Assembly: GCA_002342805.1 (NCBI GenBank)
Contig: DDQW01000093.1
Coordinates: 58,951-122,950 of the forward strand
Direction of reading: 5' to 3'
DNA: 64,000 bases
Source: Clostridiales bacterium UBA2432
GTDB taxonomy: Bacteria; Bacillota; Clostridia; Lachnospirales; Vallitaleaceae
The position numbers were made by a program, and so were the translations under genes. The notes under the pieces are model-generated. The model saw only the letters and a list, made by a program, of their open reading frames with translations. It had not been told where the DNA came from and searched no databases. The first letter of the stretch is position 1. Every line of letters starts with the position of its first letter. This document shows positions 1-8,381 of the stretch, in pieces.

Positions 1-891
1 TATAATATATCTAGCTAACATATTCATTAATAATGTAAAAATAAATAGAATCAATCCAACGGCATACAAACTATAGTATCCGGTCGTTCCGGTTCCTGCA
101 TCACCACTTGTAAACTCAACAATATAGGCCGTCATTGTTTGCATGGGTTGTGTTACATCTAAGGTGAAATTTTTAGCACTTCCGCTAGCAATCGTTACAA
201 TCATCGTCTCACCAATAGCACGTGATATAGCTAGTACAAAGGACGCAATAATTCCCGACATCCCTGCCGGAACAATCACTTTGACCGCTGCTTCTAATTT
301 TGTCGAACCCATTCCAATGGCAGCTTCACGTATTCCGCTAGGAACTGCACTCATGGCATCTTCAGATAATGAAGTAACAATAGGTATAATCATAATTCCC
401 ATAACGATTCCCGGGCTTAAGGCATTTTTGGACCCCAAGGTCGGAATCAACCGCATTAGCAAGGGTGTTACAAATGAATATGCAAAAAAACCATATACAA
501 TGGTAGGAATTCCCGCTAATAATTCAATAATCGGTTTTAATAATTTTCGCATTCGTGTTGAAGCAAATTCACTTAAATATATTGCTGCTGATAAACCTAT
601 CGGTACTGCAACAACCATTGCAATCAGGGACGTTACAATTGTTCCCATGATTAATGGCAAAAAACCAAACTTAGGATTTTTGGCATTTAAAGGGGCGAGC
701 TCTGTACTAAAGACTTCTCGAAGAGGTACCTCTGAGAAAAAATGTGACGCATCGACAATCAACGTCACTACGATTCCCACTGTAGTAACGATAGAAATCG
801 AAGCAATCAGTAAAAGAATCATTGGAACCAAACGATCAATCCACCTGGACTGGCCATTTTTAGATTTTTTTTGACTAGCTATATCTGACAT
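1..891 (-). CDS. pstC: Phosphate ABC transporter permease PstC (3' end off window)
   Basis: Inner-membrane permease of the high-affinity phosphate importer, partner of PstA, PstB and the PstS lipoprotein encoded just upstream. The frame is open from the ATG at 889-891 to the left edge, giving 297 codons and no stop, so the C-terminus lies outside the window. A GGAG precedes the ATG by about seven bases. Visible are an N-terminal membrane segment after a basic, polar stretch, then the conserved permease core with residues typical of PstC (IPTIVYGFFAY, the LSEDAM segment and an EAAIGMGSTKLEA-type EAA loop that contacts the ATPase). It is second in the pst operon, 125 bp after pstS. A plus-strand ORF over most of this region is only its shadow. 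Family assignment is secure. Confidence 0.95.
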   Translation of the reverse strand, partial: MSDIASQKKSKNGQSRWIDRLVPMILLLIASISIVTTVGIVVTLIVDASHFFSEVPLREVFSTELAPLNAKNPKFGFLPLIMGTIVTSLIAMVVAVPIGLSAAIYLSEFASTRMRKLLKPIIELLAGIPTIVYGFFAYSFVTPLLMRLIPTLGSKNALSPGIVMGIMIIPIVTSLSEDAMSAVPSGIREAAIGMGSTKLEAAVKVIVPAGMSGIIASFVLAISRAIGETMIVTIASGSAKNFTLDVTQPMQTMTAYIVEFTSGDAGTGTTGYYSLYAVGLILFIFTLLMNMLARYII

Positions 892-944
892 ATTAACACT
901 CCATTCTTAACTGCAATATATTTAACTTTCTAAAAGCACTAGAC

Positions 945-970
945 AAGACGAGAGATAATTCTCTCGTCTT
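945..970 (-). terminator. Intercistronic hairpin between pstS and pstC
   Basis: A perfect 11-bp stem (AAGACGAGAGA with its complement) and 4-nt loop sits 46 bp after the pstS stop. There is no T-run after it on the minus strand, so it is more likely a partial attenuator or 3'-end protector that keeps pstS mRNA in excess than a full terminator. That role is inferred from common pst operon design. Confidence 0.6.
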
Positions 971-1016
971 TGTTTGTACTATGATTATGCTATCTAAACT
1001 CTTTGTTGGAAGCTTT

Positions 1017-2048
1017 TTACTGTATTGCGTCTAATTGTGCTTGATACTCTTCATATACTGAATCAGGCATTGGAGCAAATCCATTTTCACCAGCTAATCG
1101 CTTTGCACCTTCTGGAGATACTACATATCTTGCGAAATCAAGAACTTGAGGTTTTTCTTTCGCATACTGTACGTTTAAGTATGTAAACACCGGTCGTGTA
1201 AATCCAGCATAGTCTAAATCTTCACCGATAGTTTCTACGGCTGGTTCTACCGGACCATTACCAAAATCAACACTTACTGCTGTTAATTTATCTGTATTTG
1301 AAACATAATATCCAAAACCAAAGAATGCAATCGCATTAACATCATTTGATACCAAGTCAACCAATGTTGAATATTCTTGTTGTAAGTTCGCTGTTGCTAC
1401 CATATCTTGTTCATCAAGTAGTGTTTCATAGAAGAATTCATATGTTCCGTGATTTTCATTCGGTCCGTAGAATTTAATTTCTTCTGCCGGCCAATCTGCA
1501 CGAACATCTGACCATAAAACAACATCATCATCTGCATAGTGTCCTGAGATATACATGTTTAATATTTCATCTTTTGTCATTTCTTTTGCCCAGTCATTGT
1601 CTTTGTTAATAACCATTGTTAAACCGTCATAAGCCAACTTAAATTCCAAAACATCTTCGCCAAATGTCAATCCATTTGTTGCTAATTCTTCAATTTCACT
1701 ATCTTTGATTTTTCTAGAAGCATCTGAAAAATCTGTTTCACCTGGGATGAATTTTTTAAATCCTGCGCTTGATCCCGCTCGTCCAACTTGTACACTGACA
1801 TCTTCTTGTTCGTTTATCATGTATTCTTCAGCAATGTGTGCCATTAATGGATAAACCGTTCCGGAACCATCCACAATAACTGCACCTTCTAAAGCTGCCA
1901 TTTCTTCAGTTTCTGTTGCTTCTGCTTCTGTTGTTTCTGTCTCAGTTGCTGCTCCATTACTTGTATCTTGTACCTCATCTTGTCCACAGCCTACAACTGC
2001 TACCATCATAACGAATACTAATAATAATGCTAATAAATTTTTCTTCAC
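1017..2048 (-). CDS. pstS: Phosphate-binding lipoprotein PstS
   Basis: Extracytoplasmic phosphate receptor that delivers phosphate to PstCAB. The 343-residue product begins with a lipoprotein signal (MKKNLLALLL, then lipobox VVGC with Cys21) followed by a Glu/Thr-rich linker of about 30 residues. The mature domain has the PstS hallmarks: DGSGTVYPL near residue 60, the RAGSSAGFKKF phosphate loop, and the SDASRKI segment, matching the SGTVxP, GSGxG and DxSR-type patterns. The start is GTG at 2046-2048, with GGAGG nine bases upstream; no better in-frame ATG is seen. It leads the pst operon behind a Pho-box promoter. Linker length and sequence vary widely in the family. Confidence 0.95.
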   Translation of the reverse strand: MKKNLLALLLVFVMMVAVVGCGQDEVQDTSNGAATETETTEAEATETEEMAALEGAVIVDGSGTVYPLMAHIAEEYMINEQEDVSVQVGRAGSSAGFKKFIPGETDFSDASRKIKDSEIEELATNGLTFGEDVLEFKLAYDGLTMVINKDNDWAKEMTKDEILNMYISGHYADDDVVLWSDVRADWPAEEIKFYGPNENHGTYEFFYETLLDEQDMVATANLQQEYSTLVDLVSNDVNAIAFFGFGYYVSNTDKLTAVSVDFGNGPVEPAVETIGEDLDYAGFTRPVFTYLNVQYAKEKPQVLDFARYVVSPEGAKRLAGENGFAPMPDSVYEEYQAQLDAIQ

Positions 2049-2111
2049 TTTTTTGTTCCTCCCTGAGTTTGTTGTTTTTATTCAATAATTTCCTCTGTTT
2101 GACTCATGAAC

Positions 2112-2165
2112 ACTATAACATCTCAAGGTAAATACCATATCATTCAAATGTTAAATCAATGTAAA
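2112..2165 (-). promoter_or_regulatory. pst promoter with four Pho-box hexamers
   Basis: On the minus strand four hexamers occur at an exact 11-bp period: TTTACA (2160-2165), TTAACA (2149-2154), ATGATA (2138-2143) and TTTACC (2127-2132). Three of the four match the TT(A/T)ACA PhoP box of Firmicutes. The last ends 10 bp before a -10 box TATAGT (2112-2117), and there is no good -35, as expected for a PhoP-activated promoter. No PhoPR gene is certain in this window. Confidence 0.75.
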
Positions 2166-2215
2166 GAAAAAAGAAGCTTTGCGCTAACAAAAATTATTTG
2201 CTAACGCAAGAGCTC
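2166..2215 (-). terminator. Intrinsic terminator after asnA
   Basis: Right after the asnA stop the minus strand can form a stem of about 19 bp (arms 2197-2215 and 2173-2191, with a few G-U or mismatched pairs) and a short AT loop, followed by six T residues (complement of 2167-2172). It separates asnA from the pst promoter. Confidence 0.8.
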
Positions 2216-2220
2216 CTTTT

Positions 2221-3249
2221 CTATAATAAATGTATATTAAATTCTTTGCACTTTTGAATCATTACATCGGGCCAAATCGATGACTGCACTTCGCCGATAT
2301 GGGCCTTCTGTAAAAAATACATACATAGTCTTGATTGTCCGATTCCGCCACCCATTGTGTAGGGCAACTCACTGTTAAGCAATGCTTTATGGAAGGGCAA
2401 TCCTTTTCGGTCAAGACAACCCGCTTTCTCCAACTGTTCTTCAAGTGCTTTTTCATCCACTCGAATGCCCATTGACGACAGTTCAAATGAACGCTCTAAT
2501 ATGGGGTACCAAAAAATAATATCGCCGTTTAATGACCAATCATCATAATCTGGTGCACGCCCATCATGTTTTTCTCCGGAACGAAGTTGATCACCAATCT
2601 CCATTAAAAATATGGCCTTATATTCCTGTGCCGCCAGATCTTCGCGCTCTTTTGGTGTGTTATTCGGATAACGGTCTTCAAGCTCTTGTGTGCTAATAAA
2701 GGTAATTTCATTCGGGAGAAAAGATTCAAGCGAAGGATATTGTTCTGTGATATAGTTTTCAGTATCTTTAAAGACTTGATAGATTTTCTTCACTGTATCT
2801 CGTAAGGTTTCCTGTGTCCGTTGTTCCGGCAAAATCACTTTTTCCCAGTCCCATTGGTCGACGTATATGGAATGTAGATTATCGACATCTTCATCACGAC
2901 GAATCGCATTCATATCCGTATACAAACCTTCATCAACTTCGAATTCATATGTTTTCAAAGCCATCCGTTTCCATTTCGCCAGGGAGTGGACAATCTCAAC
3001 ACGTCCATTATTAATGGCTTTCATTTCAAAGGACACCGGTCGCTCTATCCCATTCAAGTTATCATTCATACCTGTCTCCGGAAGAATAAATAAAGGGGCT
3101 GAGACACGTGATAAGTTTAAGTGTTTTGCCAATGTCTGCTCAAAATAATCTTTGATTTGTTTGATTGCCTTCTCGGTTTCTTTTACACTTAATGATGCAT
3201 TATATCCGTCGGGCAAAATGAGGTTTTCCAATAAGTTTTTCATTTTCAT
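2221..3249 (-). CDS. asnA: Aspartate-ammonia ligase (asparagine synthetase A)
   Basis: Cytoplasmic enzyme that makes asparagine from aspartate, ammonia and ATP. The 342-residue length fits AsnA (about 330). Family features are visible: VSAPLFILPETGMNDNLNG near residues 44-65, the ERPVSFE segment, the LAKWKRMAL helix, MNAIRRDE, YVDQWDWE, and near the C-terminus the LPYTMGGGIGQSRLCM active-site motif of class-II-synthetase-like folds. It lies 47 bp downstream of ddh and is probably cotranscribed; both enzymes consume free ammonia, so the pair may form a nitrogen-assimilation unit (inference). A strong terminator follows. Confidence 0.96.
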   Translation of the reverse strand: MKMKNLLENLILPDGYNASLSVKETEKAIKQIKDYFEQTLAKHLNLSRVSAPLFILPETGMNDNLNGIERPVSFEMKAINNGRVEIVHSLAKWKRMALKTYEFEVDEGLYTDMNAIRRDEDVDNLHSIYVDQWDWEKVILPEQRTQETLRDTVKKIYQVFKDTENYITEQYPSLESFLPNEITFISTQELEDRYPNNTPKEREDLAAQEYKAIFLMEIGDQLRSGEKHDGRAPDYDDWSLNGDIIFWYPILERSFELSSMGIRVDEKALEEQLEKAGCLDRKGLPFHKALLNSELPYTMGGGIGQSRLCMYFLQKAHIGEVQSSIWPDVMIQKCKEFNIHLL

Positions 3250-3296
3250 TTGTTACCTTTCCTACAAGGATTGCAATTAAATGGTCATGAGTTGGA

Positions 3297-4289
3297 TTAC
3301 AACATACGTTTTCTTAATTCTTCTGCACTTGAAGGCGATAATAATCCTGGTGCTATATCAAACACTGTTTTACATCCGGATTGTCCTTCTTCATTTAATC
3401 GATAGGCTGCACGTGCATACGCAATAAGTACGCTTGCTGTAAATTCCGGATTTGAATCTAGCTTCAAACTATATTCAATTACATGATTATTCTCATTCTC
3501 AAATCCGGTTTTTCCACTGCGAATCACAAAACCTCCATGAGGAATACCTGCATGATCTCTTTCTAATTCTTCTTCAGTAATGAAATGAACAATGGTATCA
3601 TAATCCGAAAAATAGTTTGGCATTTCTTTAATTTCTTTCTCGATGCGTTCTGTGTCAGCACCATCTTCTGCCACAACAAAACATTCACGCAAGTGTTTTT
3701 CTCGCGTCGTGAACTCAGGGTTACTACCACCACGAACAGCTTCTAAGGCTTTTTCAATTGGAATAGTATACTGTTTACCGTTCTTGACGCCTTCAACACG
3801 TCGAATGGCATCAGAATGCCCTTGACTCACGCCTTTTCCCCAGAATGTATATTCTTTTCCTTCCGGTAAAATTGCCTCAGCATATAAACGATTCAGTGAA
3901 AACATTCCCGGATCCCAGCCCACTGAGATAATCGCCACTTTATTTCCTTCATTTGCAGAAGCATCAACGGCAGCAAAATGTTGCGGAATATTTGCATGTG
4001 TGTCATAACTATCGACAACGTTAAATAATTTTGCAAGTTCTGGTGTTTGTTCCGGCAAATCTTTAGCACTTCCACCACAAAGAATTGCTACATCAATATT
4101 ATTTTTCATAGCAACTAATTGGTCCATTGTATAGGCTTTGACCCCATCTGTTTGGACCTGAACACTGCTTGGATCTCTCCGTGTGAAAACACCGACTAAT
4201 TCCATATCTTCATTTTGTCGGATTGCACTTTCTACGCCACGCCCTAAATTTCCATATCCTATGATTCCAACTCTAATTCTAATTGACAT
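3297..4289 (-). CDS. ddh: meso-Diaminopimelate D-dehydrogenase
   Basis: NADPH-dependent enzyme that makes meso-diaminopimelate in one step from tetrahydrodipicolinate and ammonia, short-cutting the succinylase/acetylase branches of lysine and peptidoglycan synthesis. The 330-residue product has an N-terminal Rossmann motif (GIIGYGNLGRGV, about residues 9-20), then FTRRDP for NADPH binding, and the family segments SVGWDPGMFSLNR, GKGVSQGHSDAIRR and PHGGFVIRSG. The closest well-known relative in length and motifs is the Corynebacterium Ddh. SD AAAAGGAG precedes the ATG. First gene of a likely ddh-asnA operon; a TATAAT lies near 4311, but its -35 is poor. Confidence 0.95.
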   Translation of the reverse strand: MSIRIRVGIIGYGNLGRGVESAIRQNEDMELVGVFTRRDPSSVQVQTDGVKAYTMDQLVAMKNNIDVAILCGGSAKDLPEQTPELAKLFNVVDSYDTHANIPQHFAAVDASANEGNKVAIISVGWDPGMFSLNRLYAEAILPEGKEYTFWGKGVSQGHSDAIRRVEGVKNGKQYTIPIEKALEAVRGGSNPEFTTREKHLRECFVVAEDGADTERIEKEIKEMPNYFSDYDTIVHFITEEELERDHAGIPHGGFVIRSGKTGFENENNHVIEYSLKLDSNPEFTASVLIAYARAAYRLNEEGQSGCKTVFDIAPGLLSPSSAEELRKRML

Positions 4290-4360
4290 AAGTGTTTACT
4301 CCTTTTCATATTATATTGTGGTTTACTTTTGTTGACATACCCTTTAATTATAGCAAAAAA

Positions 4361-4999
4361 TCAGGGTTTTTCCAAATTTATTTCACGATATATTTCTTGC
4401 ATTTCTTCATCAACCGCTGCAAGATTTATTGCACATCGCTGCAAACGATGGGATAAATTCTTTGAAACTTCATTTTCTTTTTTGTATTTTAATTTGTGTT
4501 CTAAGCTAGCCCAAAAGTCCATGGCTATCGTTCGTAGTTGCACCTCCACTCGAACAAGCTCCGTAGATTCATATAAAAAAATAGGAACTGCTATAATTAA
4601 ATGCAAGCTTCGATATCCGTTGTCCTTGGGCTTAGAGATATAGTCCCTCTTTTTAATAAATGTGATGTCATCTTGATTTAGCAAAAATTTTGCTATACTA
4701 TTGACATCATCTTTATAATTGCATATGACGCGTACTCCTGCAACGTCTGATAGATTATTGACGATTGAATCTATATTGACTTCTAGACCTCGATCTCGAA
4801 GTTTCCTTACAATACTATCCATAGATTTTAAACGGGATTCAATATGATGTATTGGATTATGGTCATATTTTACTTGAAACTCTTCATCAAGTATTTCCAA
4901 CTTGGTTCGGATCTCTTTTATCGCTGCTTGGTATAACTGCTGTTGAACAGCAAAACCTTTTTTTGTTTTACTAATTTCTTCTATTGGATCAAATTCCAT
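4361..4999 (-). CDS. Small alarmone synthetase (RelQ/SasB-type GTP pyrophosphokinase)
   Basis: Single-domain (p)ppGpp synthetase of 212 residues, the usual size for RelQ/YjbM proteins, without the hydrolase HD, TGS or ACT domains of full-length Rel. RelA/SpoT-fold motifs are visible: RVICNYKDD near residue 95, YISKPKDNGYRSLHL (GYRSxH, substrate loop) near 140-155, and VEVQLRTIAMDFWASLEHK near 172-190. It transfers pyrophosphate from ATP to GTP or GDP. It is last in a tight group with the lipid kinase (12-bp gap) and the rRNA methyltransferase, which suggests cotranscription. RelP-type assignment is possible; the family is secure. Confidence 0.92.
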   Translation of the reverse strand: MEFDPIEEISKTKKGFAVQQQLYQAAIKEIRTKLEILDEEFQVKYDHNPIHHIESRLKSMDSIVRKLRDRGLEVNIDSIVNNLSDVAGVRVICNYKDDVNSIAKFLLNQDDITFIKKRDYISKPKDNGYRSLHLIIAVPIFLYESTELVRVEVQLRTIAMDFWASLEHKLKYKKENEVSKNLSHRLQRCAINLAAVDEEMQEIYREINLEKP

Positions 5000-5011
5000 G
5001 TTTTCTCCTTC

Positions 5012-5893
5012 TTACACAACTAAAATCGTCAATGCTTTTTCTTTGATGGAAATATCAAGTCGATCACTCCAAATAATCTCACCATCAATGTTGATTGGTA
5101 ACGAATCTATACTGCTTATTGTCATTTTTTTACCATGATATAAATGCACCTGCTTAATATTCTCATGGGTCCCACGTATATACTTAGGCAACAAAAATGG
5201 CACCATTAATTTTTTGATTTTTTTAATTACGCAAAAATCAAGATACCCATCATCAAACTGGGCTCTTGGGGATGGTTTCATTCCTCCACCATAATATTTT
5301 GCGTTTGCTAAAGAGATAAGTAAGACCTCTTCTTGGTCAATTTTTTGCCCATCAATTGTTACATTAACCGGATACGCCTTCAACTTTGCTATTGTTGCCA
5401 AGACGCTAATAAGATAAGCGAGCTCTGCATTAAACATAGGTATTCGTTTATATTTTTTGGCATTATACACAACCTCAGCATCAAATCCCACTGAAGCTAT
5501 ATTAATAAAATGACGGCCATTCAAAATACCAACATCAATGGTTCGCCTATTACCTTCTCGATATTGAGTTAATAAACGTTTAGGGTCTTTAACCGATGTG
5601 ATACTTTTTATAAAATCATTGCCTGAGCCACAGGGTAGAATTCCAACGATTGTGTCCTGTGAATACTTGGAAAGCATAATTCCATGAACAATTTCATTCA
5701 AGGTCCCATCCCCACCAAGTGAATAGATAATTGTATTAGGTCCTGCGTTTTGTTGTGCTAATTCAATCGCATGCCCCAAATACTTGCTTTCAAGAATTAC
5801 AGGATTTTCAAATAGTTCTTGTATATAGGGTACTAAAGTCATCGCTTGACCTTTACCTGCTTTTGGATTAAGAATAAAGACATATTTTTTCAT
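5012..5893 (-). CDS. Diacylglycerol/lipid kinase (DagK/YegS/BmrU family)
   Basis: Cytoplasmic or membrane-associated lipid kinase of 293 residues. Visible motifs are NPKAGKG near residue 9, the nucleotide-binding GGDGTLNEIVHG at about 60-71, the PCGSGNDF segment near 87-94, and a C-terminal NIDGEI strand, all typical of DAGK_cat proteins. The substrate may be diacylglycerol (DgkB, phosphatidic acid recycling) or another lipid; sequence alone does not decide. The gene starts on the base next to the stop of the upstream methyltransferase gene and ends 12 bp before the alarmone synthetase, so all three look cotranscribed. Confidence 0.9.
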   Translation of the reverse strand: MKKYVFILNPKAGKGQAMTLVPYIQELFENPVILESKYLGHAIELAQQNAGPNTIIYSLGGDGTLNEIVHGIMLSKYSQDTIVGILPCGSGNDFIKSITSVKDPKRLLTQYREGNRRTIDVGILNGRHFINIASVGFDAEVVYNAKKYKRIPMFNAELAYLISVLATIAKLKAYPVNVTIDGQKIDQEEVLLISLANAKYYGGGMKPSPRAQFDDGYLDFCVIKKIKKLMVPFLLPKYIRGTHENIKQVHLYHGKKMTISSIDSLPINIDGEIIWSDRLDISIKEKALTILVV

Positions 5894-7075
5894 TTATTTT
5901 CCCTTTTCAATGAATACTACTTTTAAATAATTACCTTCCGGAAACTCTGAATGAACCAAAAAATCATCTGGTAGCAAAAATTCTTCTCGAATTCTATAGG
6001 TGTATGGCGTCGTTTTGAATGCCGCTGCAACAAATCTTTGAAATTTCTTCATATTAAAGCCACTATAATTCGTCGAAGCAATAATCATTCCACCAGGCTT
6101 TGTCACTGCAATAGCATCTTGTAGTAGTTCAACGTAATTATTGGCTACACTAAAGGTTTTCTTTTTAGACCTAGCAAAGCTGGGAGGGTCTAATATAACC
6201 ACATCGAACAATAAGTGCTTACGTGTCGCATATTTAAAATACTTAAATACATCTTCAACGATAATCGTCTGCCTACTTGAATCAATTCCATTTATGCTAA
6301 ATTGCTCTTGTGTTTTGGCTAAACTTCGATTAGCTAAATCAACACTGGTCGTCTTGGCTCCGGCTAACGCTGCAAAAACTGAAAAGGCTCCTGTATAGGA
6401 AAATGTATTTAAGACTGTTTTTCCACTTGCGTATTTATCCATCAATGTTTTTCGAACATCACGTTGATCCAAAAAAAATCCTACCATGGGACCGTCATCT
6501 AAATATGTGGCAAAATTCACCCCATTCTCCTTGACAATCAAGGGTTCCGGAGCTTTTTCTCCTAATACATAATCCTTGGTCTCTTGCATTTGTGTCGCTG
6601 ATTTAAAGCGTTTCTTTTCATAGATTCCACTCACATTGGTCACTTTTTCTAAACTCTCTATAATAAACTCTTTAAACGCATAAATTCCTAAGCTGTACCA
6701 AGTCACTAAATAAAAGCCATTATAAAAATCAATCGTAAGTCCGCCGATTCCATCACCTTCGCCATTAAAGAGGCGATAGGCATTGGTAAGCGACTCATCA
6801 AATAGCCCTACCCGCTTCTGAATTGCTGTTCCTATCTTTTCTTTGAAAAATTCAAAATGGATTGTCTCTTGTGGATTGAGGGTTAAAACCCATCCATGAC
6901 CTTTGTTTTGAATCCCATAGTAGCCACGAGCCACAAAATGGTCTTGTTCATCATATAGATCAATAATGCTTCCTTCTTCAATTTTTGTGTTTTGAGCCAC
7001 AAACGCTTTTTTTTCAATTAAGGGATATCCTTTTTTATACTTCTGTGCATACTTATTTTTAATATGTATTTTCAT
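5894..7075 (-). CDS. Class I SAM-dependent rRNA methyltransferase (RlmI-like, PUA domain)
   Basis: Probable 23S rRNA cytosine-C5 methyltransferase of the RlmI/YwbD group. Residues 1-75 form a PUA-like RNA-binding domain. The C-terminal Rossmann domain shows VLNTFSYTGAFSVFAALAGA (SAM loop) near 225-245, VDLANRSLAKTQEQF, and VVILDPPSFARSKK (DPPSF catalytic loop) near 300. Family length is about 390-400. The ORF can begin at 7084, but an AGGA lies next to that ATG and eight bases before the second ATG at 7075, which I prefer. First gene of the group with the lipid kinase and alarmone synthetase. The exact target base is not shown by the sequence. Confidence 0.88.
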   Translation of the reverse strand: MKIHIKNKYAQKYKKGYPLIEKKAFVAQNTKIEEGSIIDLYDEQDHFVARGYYGIQNKGHGWVLTLNPQETIHFEFFKEKIGTAIQKRVGLFDESLTNAYRLFNGEGDGIGGLTIDFYNGFYLVTWYSLGIYAFKEFIIESLEKVTNVSGIYEKKRFKSATQMQETKDYVLGEKAPEPLIVKENGVNFATYLDDGPMVGFFLDQRDVRKTLMDKYASGKTVLNTFSYTGAFSVFAALAGAKTTSVDLANRSLAKTQEQFSINGIDSSRQTIIVEDVFKYFKYATRKHLLFDVVILDPPSFARSKKKTFSVANNYVELLQDAIAVTKPGGMIIASTNYSGFNMKKFQRFVAAAFKTTPYTYRIREEFLLPDDFLVHSEFPEGNYLKVVFIEKGK

Positions 7076-7111
7076 GATTTTCATCCTATTCTAAATGCAG
7101 CTTAACAAACG

Positions 7112-8353
7112 TTAATATAATTTTGGAAATGTTTTTCGGTCTAAATAATAATTATAGGCGATTAAAGCAAGGGCCAAAACCCCAACAGAAGCTATCGATG
7201 CAAAAGCTAGTGAATAATTTGTCGCTTCCAAAATCCAACCAATAACAACACGGCCGATGCCTGCACCTAAAAACCGTGTGATATTTGCATAACTGTGAAT
7301 ACGTCCTCTGTGGGTTGATGGCACGCGCCTTGACATAAAGGGAGACGAACCGAGCATATTCACAATTTCACCAATAGTAAAAACAAACATCATTACAAAG
7401 AATATACTATATGTCGGCTTATTGCAAATAATAAGATAACTTAAGCCAATACAAAGTTGTCCGATAAAGATTTTAGGAATTTCTCTGAATCGTTGAATAG
7501 CATAGGTTATAATTGGTGTAAAGAAAATAACAACAAAGGCATTAAAGCTTGATAAGAAGCCAAAATACTTGGAGCCTAAGTCTTGTCCAAAAAGGTCGGT
7601 CATATACATAGGTAGGGAAAAGGTCCATTGATCATAAACAAAAGCCCCAAATAAGAAGATAATGAGCTGAACGATAATTGATGGTCGTTTTTTGAGAATT
7701 GTCGATACCTTTTCTGATTCATGCATACCTAACTCATATTCATTTTGTTCTTCATCCTCTAGTTCATTCATGTGAATCACTTTAACAAAGGCGATAATGA
7801 GAACGGTGGAAGATATGGTTGTTATTCCGTCTAGGATAAAGGCCAAGCTTAAATAATTGGCAAAAAGTAGTCCTCCAATGGCTGCTCCAAACATATAGCC
7901 AAGATTATGCCCTAAGTACATCAATGAATATACCTTCTCACGATCTTTGGGTTTGATAACATCGATAACCAAAGCATCAAATGCAGGACCTTCAATATTT
8001 GCAAATAATCCCGCCATGATGAAGAATACAACCATCCACGTTCCCGGTTCAACAAATGCACAAAGCATAAAAAAGAATACGGAGATACAATCAAAAATAA
8101 TAATGAGTTTTTTTCGATTAAAGCGATCGGCTAATTTTCCGCCAATAATATTGGCCGGTAAAAACAAAAATCCAACGACTAAGAAAATGTAAGAAATTGT
8201 TGTCGGTGTATATCCAATCTTATCCTTTAAAATGAGTGTTAAAAGTGGCCAAATAAATGCCCCCATATTGGTAATCATTCGTCCGATAAAAAGTACGTAT
8301 GCCGATGTTGATAAACCTCTATACTGCGAAAAAACTTCTATGATTTTTTTCAT
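7112..8353 (-). CDS. MFS transporter following jetC
   Basis: Major facilitator protein of 413 residues with about 12 hydrophobic segments, and the loop 2-3 motif GGKLADRFNRKK (GxLaDRxgrkk type) near residues 66-77. A charged central loop (HMNELEDEEQNEYELG) separates the halves. The substrate is unknown; the general look is of a multidrug-type exporter. It starts only 28 bp after the jetC stop with its own SD (AAGG), so it may ride on the Wadjet transcript. Transporters are not known parts of Wadjet, so I read this as an operon passenger. Alternative: an independent gene reached by read-through. Confidence 0.85.
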   Translation of the reverse strand: MKKIIEVFSQYRGLSTSAYVLFIGRMITNMGAFIWPLLTLILKDKIGYTPTTISYIFLVVGFLFLPANIIGGKLADRFNRKKLIIIFDCISVFFFMLCAFVEPGTWMVVFFIMAGLFANIEGPAFDALVIDVIKPKDREKVYSLMYLGHNLGYMFGAAIGGLLFANYLSLAFILDGITTISSTVLIIAFVKVIHMNELEDEEQNEYELGMHESEKVSTILKKRPSIIVQLIIFLFGAFVYDQWTFSLPMYMTDLFGQDLGSKYFGFLSSFNAFVVIFFTPIITYAIQRFREIPKIFIGQLCIGLSYLIICNKPTYSIFFVMMFVFTIGEIVNMLGSSPFMSRRVPSTHRGRIHSYANITRFLGAGIGRVVIGWILEATNYSLAFASIASVGVLALALIAYNYYLDRKTFPKLY

Positions 8354-8381
8354 CCTTTTATTCCTTTATTCGCTTTTATAT

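Noticed and set aside
143..874. Plus-strand ORF of 243 codons
   Set aside because: Shadow of pstC on the minus strand; the minus frame gives clear PstC motifs and a proper start at 891.
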